Source of the DNA: K189A clade bacterium
GTDB taxonomy: Bacteria > Pseudomonadota > Gammaproteobacteria > Pseudomonadales > Azotimanducaceae
Assembly: GCA_902613475.1 (NCBI GenBank)
Contig: CACMHG010000020.1
Span: forward strand, 1-36,053
Length of the DNA stretch: 36,053 nt
Direction: 5' to 3'
Below are positions 16,755-24,696 of the stretch, piece by piece; the stretch's first letter is position 1, and every line of letters starts with the position of its first letter. The position numbers were made by a program, and so were the translations under genes. A model generated the notes under the pieces. It was not told the origin of the DNA and made no database searches. It saw only the letters and a program-made list of their open reading frames with translations.

Positions 16755-17621
16755 TTAAGGCTGCTCACCAACGGTTAGGGGCAGTTCCTCGTTGGCAGCC
16801 CATTCGGACATCGAACCGTCGTAAACCGCAACGTTTTCTTGTCCAACCAGTAGGCAGGCAAATCCGTCGAGGGTTGCCGCGATTCCTCCGCCACAGTAAA
16901 TCAATGCTCTCGGTGCGCTCAGCATACCCTGAGCCTCGAGTGTTTGACTCAACTGCTCGGCTGGCAGAAAAAATTCACTCTGCAACAGGTCAGAAAAGTA
17001 GACTGAGCGACTGCCGGGTATATGTCCTCTGCGGCCGTAGTAAACGTCACCAGTGCCTGCATAGACTGCCGGGGGTAGCGCATTGATGGTGCAGACGGTG
17101 CTCTCCATCGCGGCTACCATCTGTTCGGTGTCTACGAACATTTCCGAATGCTCCACGGGCGTAAACGATGCGGGTGAATATCGTTTCTCGCCGGATTCAA
17201 CAGGATACCCGGCGTCCAGCCAAGCGGTGAAATTGCCGTTCAGCACCTTCACATTGGTGTGGCCTGCATAGCACAGCAGCCACCAGGCTCGTGTCGCCCA
17301 CATAATGTGGCTAGATGAGTAAAGAACGACCGAGCTGTCGTTATCGATGCCATCGCGCGCAATAGCCTCTGCTAGGGCATCAATATCCGGAACCGTATTG
17401 TTGTAGGGTGATCGGGTATCCGACCAATCTTCCGATAGGTTGATAAATCCAGCCCCTGGGATGTGTTGCTCCAGATAACGATCACGCCCAGGCTCAGAGG
17501 TATAGCCCTGCTCTGCAGCAAGCAATAACACCGATGTGTCGTAAATTCGTAGGGAAGGATCATTCAGCTGCTGCATCAGTTCCTGCGGGCTAATGAGATA
17601 TTCGCTGTGGGCATAAGTCAT
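16755..17621 (-). CDS. Tandem-rhodanese sulfurtransferase (thiosulfate/3-mercaptopyruvate type)
   Basis: Protein of 288 residues with GAGGAAG before the ATG at 17619-17621. Two rhodanese domains are visible: an N-terminal one (about 8-140) with HIPGAGFINL and Ser in place of the catalytic Cys (LYSSSHIMWATR), and a C-terminal one (about 160-285) with RRGHIPGSRSVYFSD and the active-site loop around Cys243 (IYCGGGIAA). The inactive first domain plus active second domain is the normal layout. The enzymes move sulfane sulfur from thiosulfate or mercaptopyruvate to cyanide or thiols. The loop CGGGIA matches neither classical CRKGVT nor CGSGVT, so the donor is uncertain. It lies upstream of the yihY pseudogene on the same strand. 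Confidence 0.88.
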   Translation of the reverse strand: MTYAHSEYLISPQELMQQLNDPSLRIYDTSVLLLAAEQGYTSEPGRDRYLEQHIPGAGFINLSEDWSDTRSPYNNTVPDIDALAEAIARDGIDNDSSVVLYSSSHIMWATRAWWLLCYAGHTNVKVLNGNFTAWLDAGYPVESGEKRYSPASFTPVEHSEMFVDTEQMVAAMESTVCTINALPPAVYAGTGDVYYGRRGHIPGSRSVYFSDLLQSEFFLPAEQLSQTLEAQGMLSAPRALIYCGGGIAATLDGFACLLVGQENVAVYDGSMSEWAANEELPLTVGEQP

Positions 17622-17828
17622 CGTCGATTCTTCCTCAAAATATTGATCGATTGTCTCTCAGATTGTGGGGACTCAATCTAATTTGACAGAAGCCTAAAGT
17701 TAGGCGACTGAGCGCAGCCCCAAGGTGTAGTCTATTTTGTCGCTGATGCAAACCCCTTCTTAAGAGAGAGAGCTTGATCTACTCTTTCTATTGCTGAATT
17801 TGCAAACTGTCGCACTGGGGAGAGTTAC

Positions 17829-19046
17829 ATGGAACAGCCCATCGCATTAGGACAACCAAGAACAGGCCCTCTGCAGGGGATTCGAGTCGCTGACTTTTCA
17901 GCGATTTTTTCAGGCCCTATTGCCGGTGCGCTGCTGGCGGATCAGGGCGCCGACGTAATTAAGATCGAAGCATTTGGCGGTGACTTAATGCGAGGAGGAT
18001 TTCCTCAAAGCGGCGGAATGGCAAGCGCCTTCACCAGCATGAATCGCAACAAACGAGGCCTAGCGGTCGATTTGCAAAAAGACGAAGGCAAAGCGATTGC
18101 ACGCCAATTGATCTTATCTGCAGATGTTGTGTTGGAGAATTTTCGACCTGGGGTTATGGATCGGTTGGGGTTGGGATACGACACCTTTCGCGAAACCCAC
18201 CCAAAACTCGTTTATGCCTCTATCAACGGTGTGGGCTCTTCTGGGCCCTACGCAAACCGGCGCGTCTATGACGCCGTCATACAGGCAATATCTGGGTTCA
18301 CGGCGTTACGCGTCGATGGAAAGCCCGAGATGGTCAACAGCTTGGTATGCGACAAAATCACTTCGCTTACCGCCGCGGAAGCCATTGTCGCAGCCCTGTT
18401 TCGAGCCGAGCGCTGTGGCCAAGGACAGCGCGTTGAGATCTCGATGCTTGACGCCGCGTTATCGTTCTTGTGGCCTGACACGATGAACAATTTCACTTTT
18501 CTCGAGGAAGGTGTCGAAACTGTCCCACCGCTCGATCATTCGGTGTTCCTGCACGAGACGAAGGATGGGTGGATAGCGAGCATGCCCGTACAGGAAGCCG
18601 AGTTTTTCGGCATCTTTAGAGCCTTGGAGCTTCCTGGGCTGATTGAGGATCCGCGATTCGCAGACGCTGCAGCCCGACTTGAGCATCGCGATGAACTCCG
18701 AGCATTAATGGATGCGGCGTACCCAAGGTTCACAACGCAGCAGTTGTGCGTGCGGTTCGAAGAAGAGGATGTGCCCTACTCACACTTAAACGCTCGCTCA
18801 GAAGTATTGGAGGATCCTCAGGTGAAAGCGATGGGTGCAGTGCTTACCTATCAGCATCCATACGCCGGATTGGTTAGGACACCGCGGCCAGCGGCTCAGT
18901 TCGAACAAACACCGAGTAACCTATACGCGCATACCCCTCGGCTTGGAGAACACTCTAGAGAGGTATTGGGCGAGCTTGGCTACGAGAAAAGCGAAGTTGA
19001 TCGGTTGCTAGCGCAACAGGTCATTCTAGAGACCACTGGCGGTTAG
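17829..19046 (+). CDS. Family III CoA transferase (CaiB/BaiF/Frc type)
   Basis: Protein of 405 residues. The N-terminal part reads RVADFSAIFSGPIAGALLAD and GADVIKIEAFGGD, typical of formyl-CoA transferase and CaiB relatives. The family's catalytic Asp is Asp148 in RRVYDAVIQAISG, and NRNKRGLAVDL (about 72-82) is also conserved. The enzymes swap CoA between carboxylic acids; members handle oxalate, carnitine, bile acids, alpha-methyl fatty acids and others. It is divergent from the sulfurtransferase gene with a 207-base spacer. The acyl-CoA synthetase and dehydrogenases in the window indicate general acyl-CoA catabolism, but the substrate is unknown. A carnitine-type role would fit the BCCT carrier, as speculation. 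Confidence 0.88.
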   Translation: MEQPIALGQPRTGPLQGIRVADFSAIFSGPIAGALLADQGADVIKIEAFGGDLMRGGFPQSGGMASAFTSMNRNKRGLAVDLQKDEGKAIARQLILSADVVLENFRPGVMDRLGLGYDTFRETHPKLVYASINGVGSSGPYANRRVYDAVIQAISGFTALRVDGKPEMVNSLVCDKITSLTAAEAIVAALFRAERCGQGQRVEISMLDAALSFLWPDTMNNFTFLEEGVETVPPLDHSVFLHETKDGWIASMPVQEAEFFGIFRALELPGLIEDPRFADAAARLEHRDELRALMDAAYPRFTTQQLCVRFEEEDVPYSHLNARSEVLEDPQVKAMGAVLTYQHPYAGLVRTPRPAAQFEQTPSNLYAHTPRLGEHSREVLGELGYEKSEVDRLLAQQVILETTGG

Positions 19047-19069
19047 GCTATTTCACGACCATTTGTGCG

Positions 19070-19099
19070 GAAAATGCCAAAAATCCAAGCGGCATTTTC
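19070..19099 (+). terminator. Possible terminator after CoA transferase
   Basis: GAAAATGCC (19070-19078) pairs with GGCATTTTC (19091-19099) around a 12-base loop, followed by TTAATC. The 9-bp stem lies 24 bases after the stop at 19046. The T run is inside the stem and short outside it, so activity is uncertain. Confidence 0.4.
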
Positions 19100-19293
19100 T
19101 TAATCATGGGATCTGTTTTCTCGCATAATTATGGCGCATTCTAAATACCGTGGAGTAAAACAGTTGGTTACCGCCTGCGACAAGACGGCTAACAAGCGCT
19201 CATACTAGATGCCTGCAACGAAGAAAGTCGAATATGATCGACCCTCTTGATAGGCGTCGCAACAATTCATCCAGCCAAAAACCGGAGAGTTCG

Positions 19294-19848
19294 ATGCAAC
19301 CAAGATTCCTAATCGTTTGTCTCGCAATGATTTTCAACCTGACCTATGCCAACTTAAGCAGCGCTGAAGCATCTTTCCCTGAAAATTTGCCCAGTTTTTC
19401 CTGTGAGCTGAAGCCGCTGACACGCGATGGGCTGAATACCGCGGTAGCCAATCGCGAGCGCTTCGCAAAGGCTTGCCTTGCCTGTATTGGGGACGAGTGC
19501 GCCATGCGCATTTGGCCAGCAGGTTATGAAGATCGCGAGACCCTATGTCGAAATACCTACTGTTTGCCTAAAAAAATGCAAAAAATGACCTTTACTGAGG
19601 GCTATAACATGAGTTATCGGTACCAATATCAGATCAGCCCAGATGGTAAGGCCACAGTACTGGAGGGCACGTACCTTGAGGGCGAACCGAAGGGTGTCAC
19701 CGGAAAGAGGACCCGAGAAGAGCACCGAGAGTTAGTAGAGAAATTCGTCTCACGCGTTGAATACGAACCCATCGTTATTGACGGCCGCCGAAAATCGCTG
19801 ATCAATCTTGAAACCGTGTTTGAAATGGGTGCTGACTACGAACGGTAA
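19294..19848 (+). CDS. Cys-rich exported protein of unknown function
   Basis: Protein of 184 residues from the ATG at 19294, which has GGAGAG upstream; an ATG at 19234 would add 20 hydrophilic residues in front of a clear signal peptide and is rejected. Residues 1-24 (LIVCLAMIFNLTYANLSSA core) are the signal peptide. The mature protein has seven Cys, six of them in two clusters (KACLACIGDECAMR and TLCRNTYCLPKK), suggesting disulfides or metal binding in the periplasm. The C-terminal half is charged and probably beta-rich. I recognise no family. It is alone on its strand, convergent with the acyl-CoA synthetase gene. Confidence 0.75.
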   Translation: MQPRFLIVCLAMIFNLTYANLSSAEASFPENLPSFSCELKPLTRDGLNTAVANRERFAKACLACIGDECAMRIWPAGYEDRETLCRNTYCLPKKMQKMTFTEGYNMSYRYQYQISPDGKATVLEGTYLEGEPKGVTGKRTREEHRELVEKFVSRVEYEPIVIDGRRKSLINLETVFEMGADYER

Positions 19849-19853
19849 GGTCG

Positions 19854-19912
19854 CCGAAGACGCGATAGATTCCCTGCCGCAACCGCTGCATGCACGTTGC
19901 GGCATGCTTCGG
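19854..19912. terminator. Nested GC-rich hairpin between convergent genes
   Basis: TGCCGCAAC (19875-19883) pairs perfectly with GTTGCGGCA (19896-19904), and an outer CCGAAG (19854-19859) pairs with CTTCGG (19907-19912). The hairpin fills the 65-base gap between the convergent stops at 19848 and 19914, as expected for a bidirectional transcription stop, but it has no T tract. Confidence 0.45.
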
Positions 19913-19913
19913 T

Positions 19914-21470
19914 CTAGACGATGCGCGATTCTCCCGCGCCCCAGTATTGATCCCGCAACAGCCGCTTGTAGAGCTTGCCTGTAGGCAGCCTCGGCATTTG
20001 TGCAATGTAGTCGATAGAGCGAGGAATTTTTTGCCGTGAGAGATGTTCAGCCAGATAGGCTAGAAGCTCTTCGGTAAGCGACTCGTTCTCCACGGTCCCG
20101 GGCACTACCTGAATCACTGCCTTAACCTCTTCACCCAAATCAACATTCGGCACGCCGAAAACCGCAGCGTCCGCTACCTTGGGGTGTGCAATCAGCAAAT
20201 CCTCACTCTCCTGCGGGTAAATATTGACGCCGCCCGATATGATCATGAAAGTTTTACGGTCGGTTAAAAACAAAAACCCGTCTTCATCTACATAACCCAC
20301 GTCGCCAACAGTGGTCATTTCTCCGTCCGACGATGTCGCCTCCGCTGTTTTCTCTGGATCATTGTGGTACTCAAATTCCGTCGCCGTTTTAAACCAAAGC
20401 GTGCCGGGCGTACCCTGGGGAAGCGGCTGCATCTCATCATCGAGCACAGCGAGCTCGCCAAGGACAATCTTCCCAACTGTGCCTGGGTGGGCCAGCCACT
20501 CTTGCGTGTCGCATGCGCTGAATCCAAGCCCCTCCGTGGCGCCGTAGTACTCGTGGATGATCGGGCCCCACCACTCGATCATCTGTTGCTTCACCATCAC
20601 AGGGCATGGGGCTGCAGCGTGTACCGCGATTTCCAATGAGGACAGATCGTAGGATTTGCGCACGGCCTCCGGCAGCTTCAGCATGCGCGAGAACATTGTG
20701 GGTACCAGCTGCGAATGCGAGACGCTGTACTGCTCAATCAGCGACAGGTAGGCCTCTGGGTCGAAGCGCTCCATGATGATCACTGTGCCGCCTTGGCGAA
20801 TGGTCAGGTTCACAGCGGCTTGGGGTGCAGAATGGTAAAGCGGCGCTGGAGAGAGATAAATCATGTCTTCGCGGTAGTGCCAGAGCTGCCCCAAAAAGTC
20901 GTACATCGGCAAAGCATCCGCCGGTGGCTGTTCAGGCAGTGGGCGGATAATACCCTTTGGGCGCCCCGTGGTACCCGACGAGTACAGCATCGAGGTGCCC
21001 AGGCGCTCGTTATCAATCGGTGTCGCCGGAAAGCTCTGACAGGTAGTCGCGTAGTCTTCAAAACCGTCGGGCAGCTCATTCGCGTCAGCATCGACCACCA
21101 GCACTTTGCGCACCTTGCTGCTCTGGGAAACCGCATCTATTGCCACCTCCAGTTTCGACATACTCGTGATCAAGATCTGCGACTCAGAGTTATCCAGTAT
21201 GTAGGCCAGCTCGTCAGCTGTTAGAAAAGAGTTAATGCAGGTGTAGTAAAGCCCAGCGCGCTCCCCAGCGGCGCAAGCCTCCAGATAACGGTTGTTGTTC
21301 TCCATCATGATGGAATAGTGATCTTGACGGCGAAGCCCTTCATTTTGCAGCAGATGTGTGAGTTTGTTTGCCCGCGCCTCGAATTCTGAGTAGCTGACTG
21401 ACTCACCGGTACTTGCCATGACGAATGCAGCGCGATCTGGGTGCGTCGCAGCATATTTACCTGGGTACAT
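19914..21470 (-). CDS. Acyl-CoA synthetase (AMP-forming)
   Basis: Protein of 518 residues with a strong GGAGGAG before the ATG at 21468-21470. ANL-superfamily motifs in order: MLYSSGTTGRPKGIIRP (about 161-177, P-loop), YYGATEGLG (A5), VGDVGYVDEDGFLFLTDR (A7 with the adenylate-binding Asp), ISGGVNIYPQE (hinge) and LPTGKLYKRLLR (catalytic Lys). It activates a carboxylic acid to acyl-AMP and then acyl-CoA in the cytoplasm. The ligand class (fatty acid, aromatic or crotonobetaine-like) cannot be fixed from sequence. The catalytic Lys is present, so full activity is expected. Confidence 0.92.
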   Translation of the reverse strand: MYPGKYAATHPDRAAFVMASTGESVSYSEFEARANKLTHLLQNEGLRRQDHYSIMMENNNRYLEACAAGERAGLYYTCINSFLTADELAYILDNSESQILITSMSKLEVAIDAVSQSSKVRKVLVVDADANELPDGFEDYATTCQSFPATPIDNERLGTSMLYSSGTTGRPKGIIRPLPEQPPADALPMYDFLGQLWHYREDMIYLSPAPLYHSAPQAAVNLTIRQGGTVIIMERFDPEAYLSLIEQYSVSHSQLVPTMFSRMLKLPEAVRKSYDLSSLEIAVHAAAPCPVMVKQQMIEWWGPIIHEYYGATEGLGFSACDTQEWLAHPGTVGKIVLGELAVLDDEMQPLPQGTPGTLWFKTATEFEYHNDPEKTAEATSSDGEMTTVGDVGYVDEDGFLFLTDRKTFMIISGGVNIYPQESEDLLIAHPKVADAAVFGVPNVDLGEEVKAVIQVVPGTVENESLTEELLAYLAEHLSRQKIPRSIDYIAQMPRLPTGKLYKRLLRDQYWGAGESRIV

Positions 21471-21616
21471 CTCTCCTCCTTAACATCTGTAGCCCTTCCT
21501 ACTGCGATGTTTTCACAGTCAGGGCGCCAGCTAAAGCTCCTCAAGCCGCGTTTCGGCGATAATCTGAGGACGCAAATCAAGATTCGGCGTATAAACGGGT
21601 AATCGAGGGGGAAATC

Positions 21617-22087
21617 ATGAAAAAAATTGCGATAGCACTGAGTGTCGTCCTGGCGACGAATAGTGGGCAAGCCCACGACACCGTCAAATGCCGGGATATC
21701 AGCGATTCATTGGCTCGTCTAAGCTGCTACGACAGCAGCTATGGCGTTCCAACAAACTCGAAAGTTGCAGCGAAAGAGCCTGCGCCAACTGAGATTGAGA
21801 GTTCCGCGCAATCGAAGAAAACAGAAGATTCCGCCATCGGCGAGCCTCAAAGTCTCTTTAGCAAGAAAGACAACGGCCCTATTTCATCTCGGTTGATCAA
21901 AGTCGTAAGACGCCCCAAGGCCAGCACAAGGATCTATCTGGACAACGAGCAAATATGGCAGCTCACCAAGGAACGTTTGTTATCTGCATCGACAGGAGAT
22001 GCGGTTCGCGTCAAGAGCGGTACGGTCGGCGGCTATATGATGAGCGTTAACGACGGGCCATGGCTGCGAGTGAAACGAATCAATTAG
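21617..22087 (+). CDS. Exported protein with RLSCYD-type N-terminus, unknown function
   Basis: Protein of 156 residues; AGGGGGA precedes the ATG. Residues 1-19 form a signal peptide (cleavage near GQAHD). The mature start has the C-x-x-I-x(6)-RLSCYD pattern (KCRDISDSLARLSCYD) found in many small proteobacterial periplasmic proteins, with two Cys likely disulfide-bonded. A low-complexity Glu/Ser/Lys linker (about 45-85) is followed by a compact C-terminal domain (GDAVRVKSGTVGGYMMSV and GPWLRVKRIN). Function is not known. It is divergent from the acyl-CoA synthetase gene and stands alone. Confidence 0.75.
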   Translation: MKKIAIALSVVLATNSGQAHDTVKCRDISDSLARLSCYDSSYGVPTNSKVAAKEPAPTEIESSAQSKKTEDSAIGEPQSLFSKKDNGPISSRLIKVVRRPKASTRIYLDNEQIWQLTKERLLSASTGDAVRVKSGTVGGYMMSVNDGPWLRVKRIN

Positions 22088-22538
22088 GCTTTGCCCTCGC
22101 CTGCACGCTAAATTTTCCCAAACGTGAGATCTTAAGGCTGCTAGACGAACCTTGTGCTCTGGCCGGTGTCAGCTTTGCGGGCGTAATTGACCCATGTCTT
22201 GTGTTCTAGGGGCGTCCTCTTGCTACCCCGTATCGACCACGCCTGCAGCAGCAGATCAGGATCAGAACTTAAAAACCGCGCATTTACGCAGGTCATGCTC
22301 GATTGGAACGCGCCACCACTCGCTGGGGGTACGCGTGCGCTTGTCGCAGAGCACGCCACCTTTTTTTGTTTACGAAATGTGAACGCAAAAACAACACAGA
22401 AACACTCCTCTTTCACTCTCGCAGGCGCATTGTTAAATGGTCTTGGAGGTGTCGCTTCGGTGCTATCCCCTCTCCCCCTCTGCGCTACTTCACCTCCAAG
22501 GCTTCATACCAAGACGGCTCAATAACTTCGTCTAACCT
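22088..22538. other. Gene-poor stretch of about 450 bases
   Basis: Open frames of about 90-110 codons exist here on both strands, but none has a convincing ribosome binding site or recognisable sequence and they overlap one another. Pyrimidine-rich runs occur near 22350-22360 and 22465-22480. I see no tRNA, terminator or repeat. It could hold an eroded gene or an unrecognised RNA. Confidence 0.4.
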
Positions 22539-22823
22539 TCAACGCCGATCGCCAGAAGACTCCCGTTTCTTTGATCTGCGCCTCAAAAATCTGCCAAGAA
22601 TATTGGTAAAGCCAAATAGATAGACTAAGAACCACAACCAAAAGCCGTACGGGTTGCGGCTTGGCGGTACCACGTAACTCACCGCGAGAAATCCCATCAC
22701 GAAAACCAAAATGGTTCCGAAAAAAATTACCAGATCTTTAAGAAGTCCACCAAAGCTTGGATCGCTCAAGAATATTACTCCATTTGTGTACGCTATAATG
22801 ATTGCGCGAGAGGCGAATTCCAT
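22539..22823 (-). CDS. Small two-helix membrane protein, hypothetical
   Basis: Protein of 94 residues from the ATG at 22821-22823 (108 if a TTG at 22865 is used); neither start has a strong ribosome binding site. Two hydrophobic helices are seen, about 29-50 (DLVIFFGTILVFVMGFLAVSY) and 60-75 (FWLWFLVYLFGF), then a basic tail with RRRSKKR, which predicts a cytoplasmic C-terminus. No family recognised. It is divergent from yaiI with a 53-base spacer. Codon composition and membrane pattern make it plausible but not certain. Confidence 0.5.
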   Translation of the reverse strand: MEFASRAIIIAYTNGVIFLSDPSFGGLLKDLVIFFGTILVFVMGFLAVSYVVPPSRNPYGFWLWFLVYLFGFTNILGRFLRRRSKKRESSGDRR

Positions 22824-22876
22824 AGGGCCAGGCAACTCAAACGACCACCAAAACTTGATGGGCAAGCTTAGAACTT

Positions 22877-23335
22877 ATGCATATATGGGTTGACGCAGAC
22901 GCCTGTCCAAAGGCGATCAAAAGTATTTTGTTCAAAGCGGCAGATCGTCGGCAAATTCCGATGACACTCGTCGCCAACCAATACATTGCAACACCACCAT
23001 CCAAAGTCATCAAGTCAATACAGGTGGCTCAGGGGTTTGACGTTGCTGACAATACGATCGTCGAGCAGGTGACCCCAGGAGATCTTGTAATCACATCTGA
23101 TGTACCGCTGGCTGCTGACGCTGTGGCAAAGGGTGCCGAAGCTTTGAATCCCCGAGGTACCCACTACACTCGTGAAAATATTCGCGATTACTTACAGCGC
23201 CGCAATCGTGCCGAGGAAATGCGAGCCATAGGTCAAACCAGCGGAGGACCTGCAGCCCTGGATAAGAAAAGTGTCCAGCATTTCGCCAACGCCCTTGATC
23301 GCATTATTGCTCGAGGGCACCAAGCTCAAACCTAA
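22877..23335 (+). CDS. yaiI: YaiI/YqxD family protein (UPF0178, DUF188)
   Basis: Protein of 152 residues with the UPF0178 signatures: IWVDADACPKAIKSIL at the N-terminus, GDLVITSDVPLAADAV (about 69-84) and ALNPRGTHYTRENI (about 89-102). The Asp-rich sites resemble a PIN-like or NYN-like nuclease fold, but the biochemical role of the family is not established. The length matches the usual 150. The gene is free-standing, facing the thioesterase gene. Confidence 0.9.
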   Translation: MHIWVDADACPKAIKSILFKAADRRQIPMTLVANQYIATPPSKVIKSIQVAQGFDVADNTIVEQVTPGDLVITSDVPLAADAVAKGAEALNPRGTHYTRENIRDYLQRRNRAEEMRAIGQTSGGPAALDKKSVQHFANALDRIIARGHQAQT

Positions 23336-23403
23336 TCAGTCCAGTCCCTGTTCCCGTTAACACCCAGCTACTGGGCAGCCGAGGCCTGTCAGTGCTAATC
23401 AAT

Positions 23404-23838
23404 TCACGCACTCGCAGTGCGCATCGCGTACAGCACTTGGCCCTTACTGCAAAGCCGCCCCGCGTCATCTCGGATCTCAACGGATATTGTGCTGAGCTGG
23501 CGCCCTCGCTTAATCACGGTTGCAACTGCCTCGAGCCACTCACCATGGGCCTGGCGCAGATAGGTAATCGAAAGATCTGCAGTGCCAGCAGGTTCACTGC
23601 CCGGCATAGCCTTACTGAATACAGCCGCGACGGCAGCCATATCAACCACGGTCGCGAGGACGCCTCCATTAACGCTGCCGCCGATACCGGTTGGCGTATT
23701 GTCCGTGACGTTTAACCGCAGCCGTGCGAAGTCGTCTGCGACCTCCGCGACCGATAGTCCAATGTATCGGTGAAAAGGGTTGTCATCGAAATGGCTGAAG
23801 AATGCATTTGTATCGCCAATGGGCATGTTGCTGTTCAC
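23404..23838 (-). CDS. PaaI-type hotdog-fold thioesterase
   Basis: Protein of 144 residues if it starts at the GTG 23836-23838, six bases after AGGA; an ATG at 23824-23826 is four residues inside. The hotdog pattern is clear: FHRYIGLSVAEV, then GSVNGGVLATVVDMAAVAA (about 55-75) with the Asn/Gly-Gly and central Asp typical of PaaI/YbgC-like enzymes, and ADLSITYLRQA. Members hydrolyse acyl- or aryl-CoA thioesters. The gene is isolated, so its acyl group is unknown. Confidence 0.82.
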   Translation of the reverse strand: MNSNMPIGDTNAFFSHFDDNPFHRYIGLSVAEVADDFARLRLNVTDNTPTGIGGSVNGGVLATVVDMAAVAAVFSKAMPGSEPAGTADLSITYLRQAHGEWLEAVATVIKRGRQLSTISVEIRDDAGRLCSKGQVLYAMRTASA

Positions 23839-23959
23839 GAAATTCCTGTTCCAATCAATATTCCATGGGCTTGGGTGCCGCCAGAAGTTGCGCCGGGTAA
23901 AGCACATTGTGTGCCTGTGGCAATCGCGCCGCGACATCGCTAAACTTCCCAGCCCCTTA

Positions 23960-24033
23960 GGCTGGGTGGCAGAGTGGTTATGCAGCGGACTGCAACTCCG
24001 TTAACGCCGGTTCGATTCCGACCTCAGCCTCCA
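23960..24033 (+). tRNA. tRNA-Cys (GCA)
   Basis: 74 bases including an encoded CCA. Acceptor stem GGCTGGG (23960-23966) pairs with CTCAGCC (24023-24029) with one G-T pair; discriminator T, then CCA. The D-arm is GCA/TGC, the anticodon stem GCGGA/TCCGT with loop CTGCAAC, giving anticodon GCA at 23992-23994 (Cys). The T-arm GCCGG-TTCGATT-CCGAC has one C-A mismatch at its second pair. U73 is the identity base for tRNA-Cys. It is convergent with pgsA; in E. coli a Cys tRNA gene also lies beside pgsA, but in the same direction. Confidence 0.93.
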
Positions 24034-24061
24034 TTTTACTTCTTATGTGCGCAAGCGCCCC

Positions 24062-24619
24062 TCAGCGGAGGCCACGCTTTAACGATGCCCATGCGGCGCG
24101 CAAGTATTGTGACATGCTCCAAAGCGTCATTATCGATGCCAGATAGAGCAACACGTACCCTGTGGTCATGGTCGTAGATTGCGAGTCAACGGGAACGACC
24201 AATAGAAGCGTGATCGCAATCATCTGCAGGGTCGTTTTGACCTTTCCTAGATAACTTACTGCGACCGCAACCGAGTCGTTCATTTCAGCCATCCATTCAC
24301 GCAGCGCACTGATGACGATCTCTCGCGCCACGATGATCAAACTGGGTATCGTAAGCCAGGCGTTGTGGTGATGTGTGACTAAGACGATCAGCGCTGAGAC
24401 GACGATGAGTTTATCCGCGACAGGGTCCAAAAATGCACCGAAAGGTGTCGTTTGGTTCAAGCGGCGGGCCAAGTATCCGTCTAACCAGTCTGTAAGCGCA
24501 GCCAGTGCAAAGAGCACGCCCGCCGCAAGAATGCTCCATTCTTGTTGCAGCATGTAAAGCCCAACAAAAAAAGGTATTAACAAGATCCGAGCGATCGTGA
24601 TGACGTTTGGCAGATTCAA
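24062..24619 (-). CDS. pgsA: CDP-diacylglycerol–glycerol-3-phosphate 3-phosphatidyltransferase
   Basis: Inner membrane protein of 185 residues with the CDP-alcohol phosphotransferase motif D-G-x2-A-R-x8-G-x3-D-x3-D, seen as DGYLARRLNQTTPFGAFLDP and the following VADK (about 48-70). Several hydrophobic helices are present. The N-terminus MNLPNVITIARI is typical, and it is read from a TTG at 24617-24619; the next Met is deep inside the protein, so the TTG start is accepted. It makes phosphatidylglycerophosphate, the first committed step to phosphatidylglycerol and cardiolipin. It follows uvrC by 77 bases, the conserved uvrC-pgsA pair. Confidence 0.95.
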   Translation of the reverse strand: MNLPNVITIARILLIPFFVGLYMLQQEWSILAAGVLFALAALTDWLDGYLARRLNQTTPFGAFLDPVADKLIVVSALIVLVTHHHNAWLTIPSLIIVAREIVISALREWMAEMNDSVAVAVSYLGKVKTTLQMIAITLLLVVPVDSQSTTMTTGYVLLYLASIMTLWSMSQYLRAAWASLKRGLR

Positions 24620-24642
24620 TGGCAGCTCAATTTGGTGATTGC

Positions 24643-24668
24643 GGCGTTACTTTGGGGCGTTACTTTGG
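24643..24668. repeat. Perfect 13-base tandem duplication in the uvrC–pgsA spacer
   Basis: GGCGTTACTTTGG occurs twice head to tail (24643-24655 and 24656-24668). It lies in the 77-base spacer just before the pgsA start, so it lengthens the leader between the two genes. Probably a slippage duplication. Confidence 0.9.
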
Positions 24669-24696
24669 AGCGTCAGAACAGGAAAAGATCTTTTTA

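Noticed and set aside
22141..22525. Open frames of 91 codons (minus) and 112 codons (plus)
   Set aside because: They overlap, lack ribosome binding sites and show no recognisable protein features.
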